From the NCBI GenBank assembly GCA_019055375.1, contig JAHQIW010007374.1, positions 186,001-250,000 on the forward strand: DNA of 64,000 bases. The letters run 5' to 3'. The notes below the pieces were generated by a model, which worked only from the letters and a program-made list of their open reading frames with translations, was not told the origin of the DNA and did no database searches. The translations under genes and the position numbers were made by a program. Below, one piece after another: positions 40,643 through 53,280 of this stretch. Numbering within the stretch: the stretch's first letter is position 1; the number at the start of each line of letters is the position of its first letter. Source of the stretch: Parelaphostrongylus tenuis (lineage: Eukaryota > Nematoda > Chromadorea > Rhabditida > Metastrongylidae).

Positions 40643-42985
40643 GAGGGAGTAGATCACGAAGACTGTTCATGATGTTCAACATATCGCTGCTATACGATAG
40701 CAGTACCAGGTGCTGAAGTAGAGAGAAAGGCGACATAGGAGTTTAGCACATTCCCAGACCTATGGACGCTTAAGTGCCCATACACGATTGAGCAGTCCTC
40801 TAAATTCTGTGCAATAGAAGCTGCTCTCTTCTAGCCTGTAATTTCTTCCTTTTTTTCTTTCTCTACTCTCTTGCAACTCGGCAATAGAAAAACTGTCACT
40901 GAATACTAGATGGGCCCCATCTTTCTCTGGTCTCGGGTGAAATATTGGCTGATTTAGGTGCACATAGATGTTGCGCTCCAATGAGCCACTCTTATTGAGA
41001 TTTGGAACGTTGCGCTCATGGACATTGTAGTTGAATTGTTGGAAATATTTTATCATGGTGGAAGAAATCACTTGAAACTCATAAAACGCTGCTTACGTTT
41101 CCTCGAACTTCTTGACACTTTGGGTACGACAAGGTTATGGCGCTAACGCTAGCCCCACCCCGCCGCAGCCGCGCGGCGACGAGCAGCTCGGGATGGCGAG
41201 TGTTGGCGATGGCGGTTATCGGAAAAAAAAGGTTGCCAGTTTGATTTCCCATAACGAGTGTTTACAGCGAACTTTTTGGCACCGAGTAGTGATCAAGGTT
41301 CTTCTGTATACGTATTTATCACAGCGAAAAAAAAAACGCTTGGTTGTCAACAATTCGCAACTTTTTGATACGTATGAGGCTCCTGAATAAATGGTTGGAA
41401 TGACTAAATCGCTTGTGTTACGCTATTAAGGTGTGAGATGTGGTGCGTTAGTGATATGGTGCACACTGAAGTGAAAACAAGAGGGATCTGCTGTGAAGCG
41501 TCGTGGGGATCGATCCGGCAACCTTCTTTCCGATGCCCAATATCACTAAGCACTCGGCACATTGGATCGTCGTGCGAGCGGCGGTGCGGCAATGGCGCGT
41601 GGCCCGCCCTGTCGTACCCAAAAGGTTAACATCATGAGTCCACCGTACATTCTTGATATTCAGAGTTTAAAATTCAAAGAAAATTGTCGTGCAATATGAA
41701 AGAACGATTGTAGGTTCCTATGAAACAGAATTGGTTCTTGTGAGAGGAATTATTTCATGAAAACCAATCCACAAAGGAGAAGATCAGATTTGTAACTGGC
41801 CTCCATCCACGCGCAATACTGCGGTTGAGAGACACATTTTTTATTCCATGACTCTACAAACATCTATTGAATTCCAAATCTTTCTTTATCAGCATTTGTT
41901 CATGAAGAATACATAACTACCGTAAGAGAAATTGATCTGAACATTTAATCGAATACAAAAATGACTATTCGCGTTTGCGATTAATAGCTGAGATTCCGTC
42001 GTCGTGAACTCTACCATGACGCCGGCTTGGTGGTCATCTTTGGGATAGGAGCTCTTCTTCGTACCGAATACTTCGCCGAGACGCCCATTGCACTAAATCA
42101 AAGCATCTTCAGGCTCTAAAGTACCAACCACAGTATTCTTGCCATAACACTGGCTTGATACCACTTCGTACTTCTTGCAGTCGGCTCTTTTCTTTTCATG
42201 CATCATTAACGGAAGTCTTCGAAACTTCTGTGTGTGGGTTTGACTGTTGCTTGACCATTTTTCATCTTTATCACGGAATTCGGTGGACGTCGGTCAGGTG
42301 AATTCTCTCTAGAGTCTTGAAATAGCCGTGCTAGGGTGCTCCCTTCGTGAATTAGAGGAATAGAGCCTGTCATAGACAAGTCGGGCGCTATTTTTGCGAC
42401 CCGTGAGAGGTGCAAGTAATGGTGAATATTGAGTGGGGTCGTACCAGCACTGCGCTAATGATGAAAGTCAACAATACGAGTGCGCCAACAACCTCTTCAC
42501 TTTAATCTGTATAGGCTAGCAAAAGTTCTTACTATTAGCGCACCATACGTACTTGCACTCATTCGGCATTTCCTCTTACCACTTTAGGTAGAAGTTTTGC
42601 ACACTCATGACTTCAACGTTAAATTAGTTTCTTTTATTTTATTTTGCAGAGAAGAGTCGGGTCAGTCCTTGAATGCAGAACATCGCGTAGAGTGATCAAG
42701 AAAATGAGATGATGCGAGCTCAAACATTTTTGTTAGTACATCTTTTAAGATGCAATAATTTTGTAGCATGGTATTGCCATAGGACTTTCAATTCTACATT
42801 GGATAAAAGGTCAGAGTGGCTGACCTTAATGAGTGCTTAATGTGCACTGTATCCGACTTGCACTGTACAGATATGCGAATGTACATTTGGCCTATACAAT
42901 AGGCATGCAGGTGCATACTAATGCTCCGAGACAATCCTACTTCATTATGCATCTCGCAAAAGATTAAAAGCCTTGGTGAATACAT
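40643..42985. other. No gene recognised
   Basis: Contains a GC-rich patch (41140-41215), frames without splice support, and a 69-codon minus frame at 42206-42415 that I could not tie to a family. 41560-41632 is GC-rich and ends AAAAGGTTAAC, recalling the ends of the TTAA MITEs, but no partner end was found. Confidence 0.35.
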
Positions 42986-43065
42986 GAATTGAGGTCGAAC
43001 TAGTAATCACTTTGTATTGCAGAGTCTCCCTAACTATTGCGCTATACGCCAACACGTCTGTAGAT
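42985..43065 (-). repeat. tRNA-like repeat (family 3)
   Basis: On minus GCGTATAGCGCAATAGTTAG and GGAGACTCTGCAATAC parallel GCGTGTGTAGCACAGCTGTT and GGGGGACTCTGCGATAC at 46275-46375. Probably a SINE head. Confidence 0.4.
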
Positions 43066-43189
43066 GTACTCAAGCACAATTGGTTCTTTTCTGTTGATAG
43101 CGCGAAGTGAAGAAAAGACTCCTTTTGTTGGACAAAGACTTTCCGTTGCACTTTTAGTGAACATTTAAAAGATTAAATTCCTGGTTACG

Positions 43190-43830
43190 GTGCTACATGT
43201 ACGTTTTTTGGATAGGCCTTCTTATCACGCTCTAGCAGAAAGGAAACATTTGTGTTCTACACAAGCGTATTTCTCGCAGGACGAGGCTCTTCCTTCAGAT
43301 ATTGAGTAATTATTCGAAAGCGTAAGCTCCATCAATTCCAATGCTGTGCTGAGTTTCTTGAAAGACCGCTTCTTTACAGTATAGCACGGAGAATAAGACC
43401 GAGAATAGTCCCACATACGCGGCGCACTTAATTGTTGGCTAGTGTTTGAGCTATGCGTCCGCTAGTAGTGGATCTGATACGGCGCTCCGCGATTGATCGT
43501 TCGCGTTGACGCGTGTTGTGTGTGGAGTGCAATTTATGTTATTTAATTTGAGTTTTTTTTTTGCTTAGAGGAGAACTTTAGATGAAACATATGACTCTGG
43601 TACTACAAGATTTCCTCTAAAAGTTCATATGCTTTTTGTGCTTCCGTGCTTGAAGTAACTGTAAAAGTGCGCGGCCGGTGTGGAACTCGACTTTCTTTTA
43701 ATTGCTACACATTTATGAAAGAGTCTTCCTATAAAACGGCTATGTAGCTTAGAATCCGGAAATTTGAGCTTTCGAATGATTACTAACGCTTTTATGAAAA
43801 TTTCTTGTCTAGCGAGAGTGGTCATTTGTC
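43190..43830. repeat. ~170 bp dispersed repeat units, inverted pair
   Basis: A minus unit at 43230-43420 (TCTTCCTTCAGATATTGAGT, TTCGAAAGCGTAAGCTCCAT, then ACCGCTTCTTTACAGT) with a GC-rich extension to 43510, and a plus unit at 43660-43830 (GCGCGGCCGGTGTGGAACTC, TTTCTTTTAATTGCTACAC, CTTTCGAATGATTACTAACG). Confidence 0.5.
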
Positions 43831-43931
43831 CATCCGGTGGCGTCTAACAGAAAAGAATCATACGACGTCGTGAAAGATTCGTGAAGGATATGTCAAAAAT
43901 TTCAGTAATTGATGAAGAAATTGTACCGTAC

Positions 43932-44126
43932 CTTAGGTGGGTTTTCGAAATGCTTTAGAAAATCATAAATAAAGAACCTTAATACTAGGTTGAGATCCTT
44001 CTGTTGTTGCAAGGTGAGTACTAGAACTCGTCCATCCTTGATAACGACCAAATTCGAAGAACTTTGATCGCTGGTAATCCGTGGAATTGTGGGCATTCGA
44101 ACAGAAGTGGATTGTTGTTCAATATT
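43932..44126 (-). CDS. Candidate internal exon, product unknown
   Basis: A 65-codon open exon, phase 0 at both ends, between a TTTTTAAG acceptor (44127) and a GTACGG donor (43931). Peptide pieces are VRMPTIPRITSDQ, NLVVIKDGRVLVLTLQQQKD and FFIYDFLKHFENPPK. No family is recognised. It might belong to the same minus-strand gene as the frame at 45249-45510, but no joining exons were found. Confidence 0.35.
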
Positions 44127-45248
44127 CTTAAAAATATGCGTTATTTACTACCTAGTTCATGATTTACTCTCACACTGAAAATATGCATCTGAGCTGGTGA
44201 TCTGGTCAAAAAAATTCTAGAAATTTACAGCAAATGCACATACACGTCGAATATACGAATAGGAGTGATAAAATTGGAGAGCTAATAGGCACGGTTCTGC
44301 TGTCTTTAGAAATGTTGAAGAGCTTCATGTTGCAACACGACAAAATTTTCATCATAACAATCGGGGCCCTTGTCTATAACAGGGCTTTCGGCCTAAGGGC
44401 CGAAGATTAGACTTTTCTTGGTAAGAATGCTAAGTGAAATACGTCGGGCAGGAGATAGGGCGTAAAAAGAGATTTAGGACGCAATATCACATAAAACCAA
44501 CGTGTCCGTGATATTCATGGAGTGTGGTATCAGTGGTGTCTTATATAGCTAGAGTACAAAAATCATAGAACAAAACCATTATAACTTATCTTAAGTCAGT
44601 GCCATATAAAAGAAGCTTGAACGATGGTTAGCTAAGCTTTCATGACAGTAGAAGAAGGAATGAAAGCTTTCACAAAGCGTCGGCATCAAATGCCAACAGG
44701 AAACCTTTGCTACGTTTTGTTTTTGTACTCCATAAAAGTCTAGCATAAGAAAAGAACTCATATCTACTCAATGATTATTATAACCACAAAGAATTTACAA
44801 AAACTAATAACGTTCCTACCAAAATGACCCGCCTCGATGACAGTTCATTAAATATCCTTTTTTAATGATTCAGCTAAAACTACGAGGTCGATCTACAAAA
44901 TCTAGCGAAGCTAACGTTTCTTCGTGTCCGTCTTCATCACAGCCGATAGTTTGCCGAGCCTATGTGACATGCTTGAGAACTGTCCTGTACGCTTCTTATG
45001 ATGTAATGCTTGTATTGGAAAAAGTGCTCGGTCCAAGTGCACCGCGATAGGCTAGATTATAACCATAATCACAAATGCTTCCAATAAGAGTCTAAGTTAA
45101 ACAATGTACTGGGAAAGGGGCTTCGGCTGGCCCACGATGCAGAATCAAGCAGAAGAGGAGATGGGCATTCTGTGACACCTCTAGCTACTGCTCTAACACG
45201 TTTCAGTGCTAGACCACTATGGAAGAACGACATAGGCATTGTTCTCTA

Positions 45249-45510
45249 TCAATTGTCGAGCACATGCAGGGCAGTTGGCCAGTATGAGAAAAGCTGTTGT
45301 CTTCTGATTTGCCTATAATGAGAAATATCGATCTTTGCAACTTCTTGTGAAGTGTTACGGTCTCTACAAAGTGACAGAATTCCAGTATCACTAGAAAGTT
45401 CCAGTAGCGCGGTCAGCAAATGAAACTCTGTTCCCGAGTAGTGTTCTAGCGAGAACATCACAATCTCTCTGTAGAGTGGAATTTCAGTAATTAAGTAGAC
45501 ATTACTTTTT
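45249..45510 (-). CDS. Candidate terminal exon, product unknown
   Basis: An 87-codon minus frame runs from an ATTACAG acceptor (45511) to a TGA. It has an even, protein-like composition: VYLITEIPLYREIVMFSLEH, FHLLTALLELSSDTG, then HYRQIRRQQLFSYWPTALHV. I do not recognise it. No start exon was identified. Confidence 0.3.
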
Positions 45511-46274
45511 CTGTAATGGCGTAGTCATCACAAGGCGCCATCACGTCTTTACCGATTGCAGCAAACTATATGATTAAGTTTTTTCCAGGAGACACATCAT
45601 TCTAGGTTTGCTCTCATGGGCTCCCGAACGTAGATATCGAACGCTTTTATTAAGGAAATAGTAAGTTAGGGAATCGTGGTTTTCAACCTGATCATTTATG
45701 ACAGAAAAAAATTTCTTGCTATCTATGTTCATTGTTTTTCATGCTATATCTGCGGCCCATTAAGCTGATTCACGAGAAAAATCTTGTTGATATGGACCAT
45801 TAGCATTAATTGCGACTTTGCAAATCAGTGTTTTGAAGAGGCATTTATGTTCTATGATTCTGAGAGAGCACGTCTTTAACGTTAATGATTTGCCGGCGAA
45901 TACGAGGAGGAGACCGACACAAAACCGGTTCGCCAGTAAGACGAAGTAACATCGGCGAAAATCTTCAGAACCATGCGAATGAGTTTGTCAATTTCGTGAA
46001 CAGTTTAGACCTCAAATGAATATTTTCCTCGAAATCATGTTCTCAAAAGAGAACACTTTCACATGGATTTGACAGTCTCATTTCCAATTAAGAAAGTAGT
46101 CATACAAGGTATCCGCGTAGTCATAGCTATTTTTGGTCTAATCTGTATTAAATCTCGTTTGTTTGAAAATACCTGAGATAAAGGATAACGTTTGGAATAT
46201 GTTATATTCTCGCCTCTAGTGGATGGCGAACCAGGTATGGTCAGGCGTGGTACTGTCAAGATATGCCGTATCTG

Positions 46275-46375
46275 AAACTTTACAAAAATTTTGATTCTAC
46301 AAAAATGGTAATCCCAGTATCGCAGAGTCCCCCTAACAGCTGTGCTACACACGCTCTCAAGATTATCTGATACGG
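46275..46375 (-). repeat. tRNA-like repeat (family 3) abutting the orphan gene 3' end
   Basis: Relative of 42985-43065. A 110-codon minus frame through it (46059-46391) is a by-product and overlaps the end of the secreted orphan coding sequence out of frame. Confidence 0.4.
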
Positions 46376-48140
46376 TCAGCCCACTCCACAAAACTTAAAT
46401 ATCGCATCGAAATATCTCACCTTCACGTTTGACTGCGGTCTTTTACGCACCATTTGAGTGTGAGTGCTCTTCAGTGGACGGCGTATGCTCTTCAATCGTC
46501 GGCGTAAAGTTGCTTTTCTCGAGCTTCTCGGAGTAATCCGAAGGGGAACGAATTTTGTAATTTTTACTATTTTGCTCGCCCTATGTGACTGCTTTACATC
46601 CAATTGTTCCAACTTTTTTCCTGGTGTCTTTGTTTCGTCGACGATTTCCAGAGGGCCCTCTGACATAGGCAATAATGTGGTGACCTTCCCGATGGCGCGT
46701 GACGCCAGTACACCTATGGGAAAAGTTGTCTTAATACTTGACATTTTCATGATGTTCTCTTCCTCCAGTGGAGTCAACAGTGGATATTTCAGAAACACAA
46801 ACTTTGTAGGATGCACCTCCTTTAGGGACATTGACTGCTTTGGATCGACAAAATTCATTTCAAAAGCTCCAGATTCCTTTGTATTCATTGAAAATTGCTG
46901 TATTTTTTGCGATAATTTTAAGCGTTTTGGTCTCCCAGTGAACATAGAGATAGGAGAATTTTCTTTCGCTAATAGTGATGAATATTTTGGTCTATCGGAC
47001 ATTGGTGAAACTGATGAAGAAACGATTTTAATCTTTTGTGCAATCGTCGTAGTAGTCGAGGTCGTCTTTGTGGCAAGTGTGGCAATATCTTTCTTATGTA
47101 TGACAGAACTTGCACTTGTGTCACACATAGAGGAATTTCCCGTCATTTCATTGGATTCGGTGCAGTTGCTCTCCATGTCTTTGTCTTTACCAAAAACGTG
47201 ATCCTCAGAATTATCTTCAATATCGCGTTGAAATGTCTTGATGCAATCGGGAACGAAATGAGCAGCTGAAAATAAGTGATTTGAAAATCGCTGTGGTTCC
47301 ACATAGAGTTTTCCTCTTAGAAACTGATTATGAGAAGGCAAAGTGAAGGCATTCTGAGAATATGAATTAGCTCGAACATTAGCGCTGATCTCTCAACAAG
47401 AATCTATTTACTCAAAAACCAAATAGAAAGCAATTACAGGAATTTCTGATGTTCCCTTTGGTTGACAAAACTCACATTTCTTCTCAGCAGAAGAAACGGC
47501 AGGTTCAGTTTGTAGTGGAACCGCTTCACGATTCATTGGGAGATTATGGTAAAATTGCTTTCCGGAGAGTATCTGAAACACGCCTAGCACATTGTCGTGT
47601 ACCGATAACCCAGGCTGAAAAGCAAGGCTGAATCGGTTTCCCAGAACAATCTATTATTTAAAGATTACAGGAAGACAAGACAACAAAACTGCTAAAGTGC
47701 TGTTTTAGAGTAACTTCTGATGACGTCACACCAGCCAATATCAAAGTGAATTATAGAGAATAGAATTTGCAAGTTCGAGTATGTTTGATGTTAGAGAAGC
47801 GTCTCAAAGAGTAGTATTTAGTAAATTTCGTTGTCAGAAGATTTCAAGCACATTTACCAAAGACTAGTTCTTTCGTGAACAAAATTCCTATCTTAGAGAT
47901 GTGCAGGTTATCCTCTTAGATACTTCAGTATTGAGAGAAACACTGAGCATTAACATTTCATATAAATTTCAGCTCACCGATTCCTCCTTCCGTCCTTGAA
48001 TCGTTGATGATGTGCTATAAAACAAACTTAACATTAGCTGGTCTATGATTCACAAAAAAATACAGCCTGTCTAACCTGTCATTGCCAGAAGTGTGTTGAG
48101 AGACCATCACAAGAATCACAACGATGAGAATGGCGTCCAT
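46376..48140 (-). CDS. Secreted orphan protein, 424 residues, Ser/Thr-rich with basic tail
   Basis: Four exons join in phase: 48140-48076, 48014-47978, 47614-47420 and 47353-46376 (TGA). Splice sites are GACAG/GTTAG, TTATAG/C, TCG/GTGAG, TTTTCAG/CC, TTG/GTTTT and TTCTCAG/AAT. Residues 1 to about 18 form a clear signal peptide (MDAILIVVILVMVSQ). The mature part has a CEFC pair (81, 84), only a few other Cys, several N-x-S/T sites, a Thr-rich run (about 194-202) and a strongly basic stretch (about 364-400, with RRRLKSIRRPLK). No domain is recognised, and no transmembrane segment follows the signal, so it is probably secreted. The long terminal exon is single-frame open on minus; a 245-codon plus frame over it is its antisense shadow. 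It could be a parasite-restricted secreted protein (inference). Confidence 0.7.
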
Positions 48141-48214
48141 GGTTTCTGGTACAATTACTAAACACCACTAACAAGTTGGTTTCCGGTATATTTACTAGAC
48201 ACCACTAACAAGTG
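48141..48214. repeat. 37 bp tandem duplication upstream of the orphan gene start
   Basis: Two copies lie head to tail just before the ATG at 48140: GGTTTCTGGTACAATTACTA... and GGTTTCCGGTATATTTACTA..., both ending CACCACTAACAAGT. On minus each copy holds a TTTAG or TCTAG that could serve as a leader acceptor; the nearer one is 17 bases before the ATG. Confidence 0.7.
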
Positions 48215-50397
48215 GGTGCTCCTAATGAACTGTAAGCAAAACGTTTAGAGAAGTTAGATCGGTTTTATTACCGGTACTGCCGAGCAAAATGAGATAATAT
48301 CCCAAGTACGGCACAAATAGTATAAATTTTCAGTGTCAATCGTCTGATGGAGTGTTAGTGATTTGAGAGTTTAGCTTGGAATTCGTTAGTAGTGATGAAG
48401 CTTTTGTTCACAGAGAAAAGAAAAGATGACATGCACTAATCGAAATGAATATTTGCGAAGCTTAGAAGCATAATTCTGTCTTCAGGTACTGGCTACATTA
48501 TTGCATTCGACTGCTTGAAAAGGCCCGTGTTCATGAGACGGAGTGGTTTCCGTGCAAGGTGAACGGCCGACGTGATTGAGAGGCGAACAGCTGCAGAAAA
48601 GAACCCGCAATTGAGTTCTTGTCTCTGACCTCAACAGGAACGTGGTAGCCTTACTATAGGTGAAAATGGAAGCGATCATATTACATCGGTTGAACAGCGT
48701 GCTTTCACTAATTCTAGCTGAACTTGTCGTTTTCCTTCATGAAAGATGAAAAGTAAGAGATCAAACCGAAAACATTTTCAGAAGGCTAGGGTTATTAGTG
48801 CTCGAAAATTAATGTTGTTCAAGGAAGTAGGCTTGCAGAAATGACTAAGTTTGGGCGGAATCACCTTCGAAATGGCATCGGGCTAGTTCTAGGTAGTTAG
48901 TGTTTTTCAGTTAGCCTCTTCTCACTGTGCGCACTCTTCAATTTCTTGTAATCGTGTTGGTTATTGCTTTCACTTTAGGAACATTAACCATTTTCACTAT
49001 TATTAGCAATAATGACTCCAATAGCGACCTTTCTGTGTTACTTCTTAACACATTAGTGACGACTTGACCTTACATTGGGGTCAAAAGATGTGAAAACAGT
49101 GGCGAATTCCAGTTTTAATCTTCTATATCCGAGTCCACGCTGAACCTTCAGTTTAAAAAAGTTGACAAAATCTGCAGAACTTCACTTAAATTTCTGTTTC
49201 ACCAAAATCAGAGTCAGACTTTCAGTGACAAATTTCTTTTGAACTTTGGGGTTTTGTTCGTATCTTCAAACAGAAGCAGTTTAAAAAAGATTTTCAAGAA
49301 AGTTGAGTGGTGAGGGAAAGCACGACCTCAGCCGGTGGTCGAACCCGCGTTTTATTTGTACCGAGGACGTGTGCTACCACTGACAAAACCGAGGTACACT
49401 CGCGCCACCACTCATTCTTCATTATCTCTATGAAGCTGTCAGCCACCAACCTCTGAAGAGTTTGGTCAGGTATGTGACTTCTCTTTATAAATCCAGTTAA
49501 GCTGACAGCCATTGTGGTAAGAAATCATCGAAATTTCTATTGTTTTTATTGCCTTTTTCGCAGTGTTATGATGTTTCATATATTCCTAGGAGAGTTGAGT
49601 GGTTCTCTAAAACAAAGCAATTCAAAAAAAACTTCGTTTTGAGTGGCATGATAGTGTTCCCGCAATGCTGATTTCTACTCTATTCCCATGGTTGATGTTT
49701 GCGTTTGTCAAATTTCCATGTAAATTTCTTTTTTTTTTCGAGGCATTTCCTAGTGATTCCGACCATACCTTGGGATCTGTAAGTCTTTACATGTGATCGT
49801 GAATGTAAAATAGAGAAAAACGTGCTAGACAATCTTTTTTCGTTTCGGAATTCAGAATTTCAATAGGTAAGGATGTTGGCAAAGCGATTTGCGGTTCGAT
49901 GAGAATGACAGATTCTATGGAATGACTACTGGATCACTTCGATTATTGGAAGTTTACGATTCGATTAAGGAAAAGTCCTTCCACAACGACTGCCAGCTAT
50001 AGATTTTCCCACCTATTCGTCTCATGGTTGCCTTCAAGTTTTATTTTGACATCTTGTAGTTTTCGCTCCAAAACAGGTCTTTGTATTCATCCCATTTTCC
50101 CTTTTTTTCCTCTTAAGAACACAAAAAGTATTGTCGGCGAACCACGCTCCAGTGGTTTCGTAGATACAAATAATGCATTCAATAGATTTCCTTCATAAGT
50201 TTCCGCATAATTTCCCCGAATTGTTGTGTTGTATACGTTGTGTTTTGCGAAACTGCTACAAAAAAGGAGAAGTCGCCGAAACGTCGGCTATCGGATAACA
50301 ACAACAGCTTTAGGATTTACATTGATTTTTGATGCCAAGATTTATGAAGAGCCGGTTTCTAAATCAGAGTGAAGCAGTTTTATTGTTCTGTATATAC
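48215..50397. other. No gene recognised; one tRNA-like element
   Basis: Upstream region of the orphan gene. 49325-49400 on minus reads CCTCGGTTTTGTCAGTGGTA, GCACACGTCC and GCGGGTTCGACCACC, a tRNA-like SINE head. Around 50260-50300 the short palindrome CGCCGAAACGTCGGC occurs, a motif common in repeats. No exon was found. Confidence 0.4.
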
Positions 50398-50404
50398 ATA
50401 TACG

Positions 50405-50451
<47 letters not shown>

Positions 50452-50503
50452 TATTTATTTATGCGTATATATAGGCGTATGTTTGGGATAGGATAAAAAT
50501 GCG

Positions 50504-50536
<33 letters not shown>

Positions 50537-50565
50537 CATATATGTGTGTATGTATGTATGTATGT
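50398..50565. repeat. TA-rich microsatellite with (TATG)n end
   Basis: Long runs of alternating TA (50400-50455, 50505-50530) are interrupted by ATAC/GTAT steps and end in (TGTA)n around 50545-50565. Confidence 0.9.
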
Positions 50566-50814
50566 CTAGGTTGTCGTTTTCTCTATTTATGTTTCAGTGA
50601 AACTTTAACTTTTGTAAATTTTCATCTACATCCGCCCTATAGTTTTGTGAATTATGTTTTCCAAACAAGCTTCATGAAAAAACTGTTTGTTGTGAAAGGC
50701 AAAGTCAGTCCAGCGTCCAGCCTGACGAGGTGACCGAGCATCTCGATCTGTCGAAGATTTGTCAAAATTCTCCGTTTTGATGTCTTCTGCTACGATTCTT
50801 CGGTATACCAAACC

Positions 50815-51141
50815 TTAGTGGGTCCATTTCTTGCTTGTGGTTGAAGATGAAAAATAAGCTCCTGATTTTGGTATAGAAAGGACTTCATGTTCATTATATA
50901 ACGAGACATCACCATTACCGTTTGGCGGATTCCACAGGTCATTAATAATTTTCGTTGTCGCCATGTCTTCAAACTTCAGCAGTATTTTGTGCCCTATGAA
51001 GGATGACAGAAATAAGATCGAAATCGTCGTCCCAAGTCTGAATTCTTTCAAACCCCCACCGAAAGCAACATAGTCATATGGTGAGTTGTCGCTGAAAGTG
51101 ACGAGGAAGTAAATAAATTGTTGCCAAGAGTTACTGAACAC
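50815..51141 (-). CDS. Uncertain ORF, product unknown
   Basis: A 108-codon minus frame with pieces SWQQFIYFLVTFSDNSPYDY, FGGGLKEFRLGTT and NDLWNPPNGNGDVSLYNEHE. Composition is plausible for protein, and a CACTTTCAG acceptor lies inside it, but there is no matching partner exon or known domain. Confidence 0.2.
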   Translation of the reverse strand: MFSNSWQQFIYFLVTFSDNSPYDYVAFGGGLKEFRLGTTISILFLSSFIGHKILLKFEDMATTKIINDLWNPPNGNGDVSLYNEHEVLSIPKSGAYFSSSTTSKKWTH

Positions 51142-51934
51142 GGATAGATTTCCGTTCTAATCTTTTGTTATTCGCAAAAAACTATCTCTTTAGTTCCGTT
51201 AGCCCCAAAATGGTTTAGAAAATTCTTCTGTAATGACTAAGCTTAGACAATTAATCTCTTCAGCAGCCAGAAAGCTCGTTAATAACAGCTCTTAGAAGGA
51301 AGAACAGCTATAATTGAAGAACTCTATAATGGTATCTAGTTCTATTTCAAAACGTTTCTCTTCATTAGTAAATGTTTCCGCGGTTATCAAATCCATGTTT
51401 CACATTCAAGACCGTGTCTTGTCGATGCTACAAGCCACACAACCAAATCACGTCATTTTTTCCTGAAAGTTATAGAATTTTTTATTGTGAGAAAGTTCCA
51501 ATAGGACCTGGAATAGAAATTACAATAGACTCTCAATGTTGAGGGAAAATGCGCACATATAAATAGACAAGGTGAAAAGTGAAGCGTGAGTGACGTTGTG
51601 CGATTCAGCTTTCATTTTTTCTCCGGTCGACTGTATCGTTTCATGATCTTCTTTATATTTTGTAAGTAGAATTGCTTTGTTTGCTGATGTACAGGGATGT
51701 CGAAGATAATCGGGCTGTTCTAAAACGAAGCACGCATTGTACACATTATTGTATATCTATTACGCAAACTCTATCACTGATATAGAATTGTTGAGAAACC
51801 TTCTCTTGTTAGCTAAAGAAAAATATATAAAGGTAGTATCTATAATCGGCCTTGAAGTAGTTTTTCCATCCAATGGTCGTCATTTCGCTGAGATACCCAA
51901 GTACAGAGTTTTACAAAAGGAGGATAAAAGATTA

Positions 51935-52120
51935 AAAGGATAAAGCTCTCGGCGTTGGTCAATCCCTGAGGCCCTCAATCCAAGCCCTCAATCGCCATGC
52001 ATTCGTCTTCAATTTCTAACTTCGTCTAAGGTGACTGAATGCATATCTGGCCTTCAGAATGACTCGCCGCAGCCTCCCGTTGTATCGAGTCAGTGCTGCA
52101 TATCCTCCTGGACAGGCAGA
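51935..52120 (-). repeat. SINE fragment (family 1)
   Basis: Sister of 14845-14980, extended to GTATCGAGTCAGTGCTGC, which matches the TATCAAGTCAGTGCTTTTG part of 33000-33295. A further weaker block with GAATGAGTGAATATCCGGCC follows at 52250. Confidence 0.6.
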
Positions 52121-52622
52121 GAAGAAGGTATATCATTTATAACCGTACAATGAAAAAAAGAAACTGTGAAGACGGATCAATAAAGCGTCCAAAGGGTAAT
52201 TATAATTCCTTGAGGTCTCCCCCTGCACCCGACTTCATTAATTATCGCAGAGGTGAATGAGTGAATATCCGGCCCATACACACTTAAACAGCTTGACGAT
52301 GTACTTAGTAAGTCATGGTATTGTTCCAGATAAGTATGACATCAATTTGTGACCCGCGAGGAATGGGTAGATTGGTTACACAAGGAGGAGGGGGAGGAAC
52401 AAACCAGCAACCATTCGAATATTCACGTGATCACTGCATCTACCGCAAATGGGCTACACAGACTTTCTTCACTGAGTTGCCAGTGAGAATGTCGAGTGTT
52501 TCTATCCATCTTTCCTCGAATTCCTATTGAATAGGTGCCCACGTAATTCTGAGATAGCTATCCACTATCACGGATTGCTGACCATCCTCATGAAGAACTG
52601 TGACCGCCATCGCGTAAAATCT

Positions 52623-52773
52623 TCATTTGATTTTGGTGATTGATTTTGATTTTTTAACAAGGTTTTCCTTTGCAGTCCAAGTAAAGTTCGACGTGGTGCT
52701 GACCGTTTGATAATTACTCATTGACTGTTGTGGATAGAAAGGGCCTCGTAAATTCAACATTGGTTTATTCGAA
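52623..52773 (-). other. Possible 3' exon of the phosphoesterase gene
   Basis: After a GATTTTCAG acceptor the minus frame reads SNKPMLNLRGPFYPQQ and stops at TGA 52623. The NKPM-LNL wording resembles the final strand of MPPED proteins, but the phase does not fit the donor at 53527 (off by two bases), so an extra small exon or a different acceptor would be needed. Confidence 0.25.
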
Positions 52774-53204
52774 CTGAAAATCAAAGTGGGAGTGTCACAA
52801 TTATCGCTTGGCTGACAATACTGGATGGATGAGCTACTGCTGTACATTTGAACTCTAGACCCAGGGGCATCTACATTGAATGGTGAGGTATCAGCCTATA
52901 AGGTAGACCTCTACCCTGTACATCTACAACATGAATGAACTGAATAGAATGGCAGGTGAATGCTTGAATACATATCTCAAGAGACCTTGAATTTTTTGCA
53001 CAAATTTAAGATAAATTGGGCAATTAACTCTTTTGAACTATGAAAACTGTTTGGGCGTTTCCTTGGACATGTTTGGTATGAGGGTATAGATATCGAAAAT
53101 GCGACTTGTTAGGAATTAGCAGTGACTATTTACAGGTTTCTCACAGCTATTACTAGCTATAGTGGTTGTTACGACGGTGGACGCGGAGCAAGGGTGGGCC
53201 TCAA

Positions 53205-53280
53205 TGGTGTAGAGGATAACACGCGGTCCATTAGAAAGGGTAATCGCTGGTTGAACCCCATCTTAGGCTCCAAAATTTGC
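53205..53280 (+). repeat. tRNA-like element
   Basis: GGCCTCAATGGTGTAGAGGA, TAACACGCGG, then GCTGGTTGAACCCC and TTAGGCTCC imitate a tRNA (head like tRNA-Glu) with A and B boxes, but the arms do not pair cleanly. A pseudo-tRNA or SINE is more likely than a functional tRNA. Confidence 0.4.

Noticed and set aside
46059..46391. 110-codon minus frame after the orphan gene
   Set aside because: Runs through a tRNA-like repeat and overlaps the orphan coding end out of frame.
46464..47201. 245-codon open frame on plus
   Set aside because: It lies antisense to the last exon of the secreted orphan gene. The minus model has a signal peptide and four in-phase exons, so the plus frame is best read as a shadow.
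50398..50565. Origin or regulatory AT-rich element
   Set aside because: Simple TA/TATG microsatellite; nothing else supports a function.
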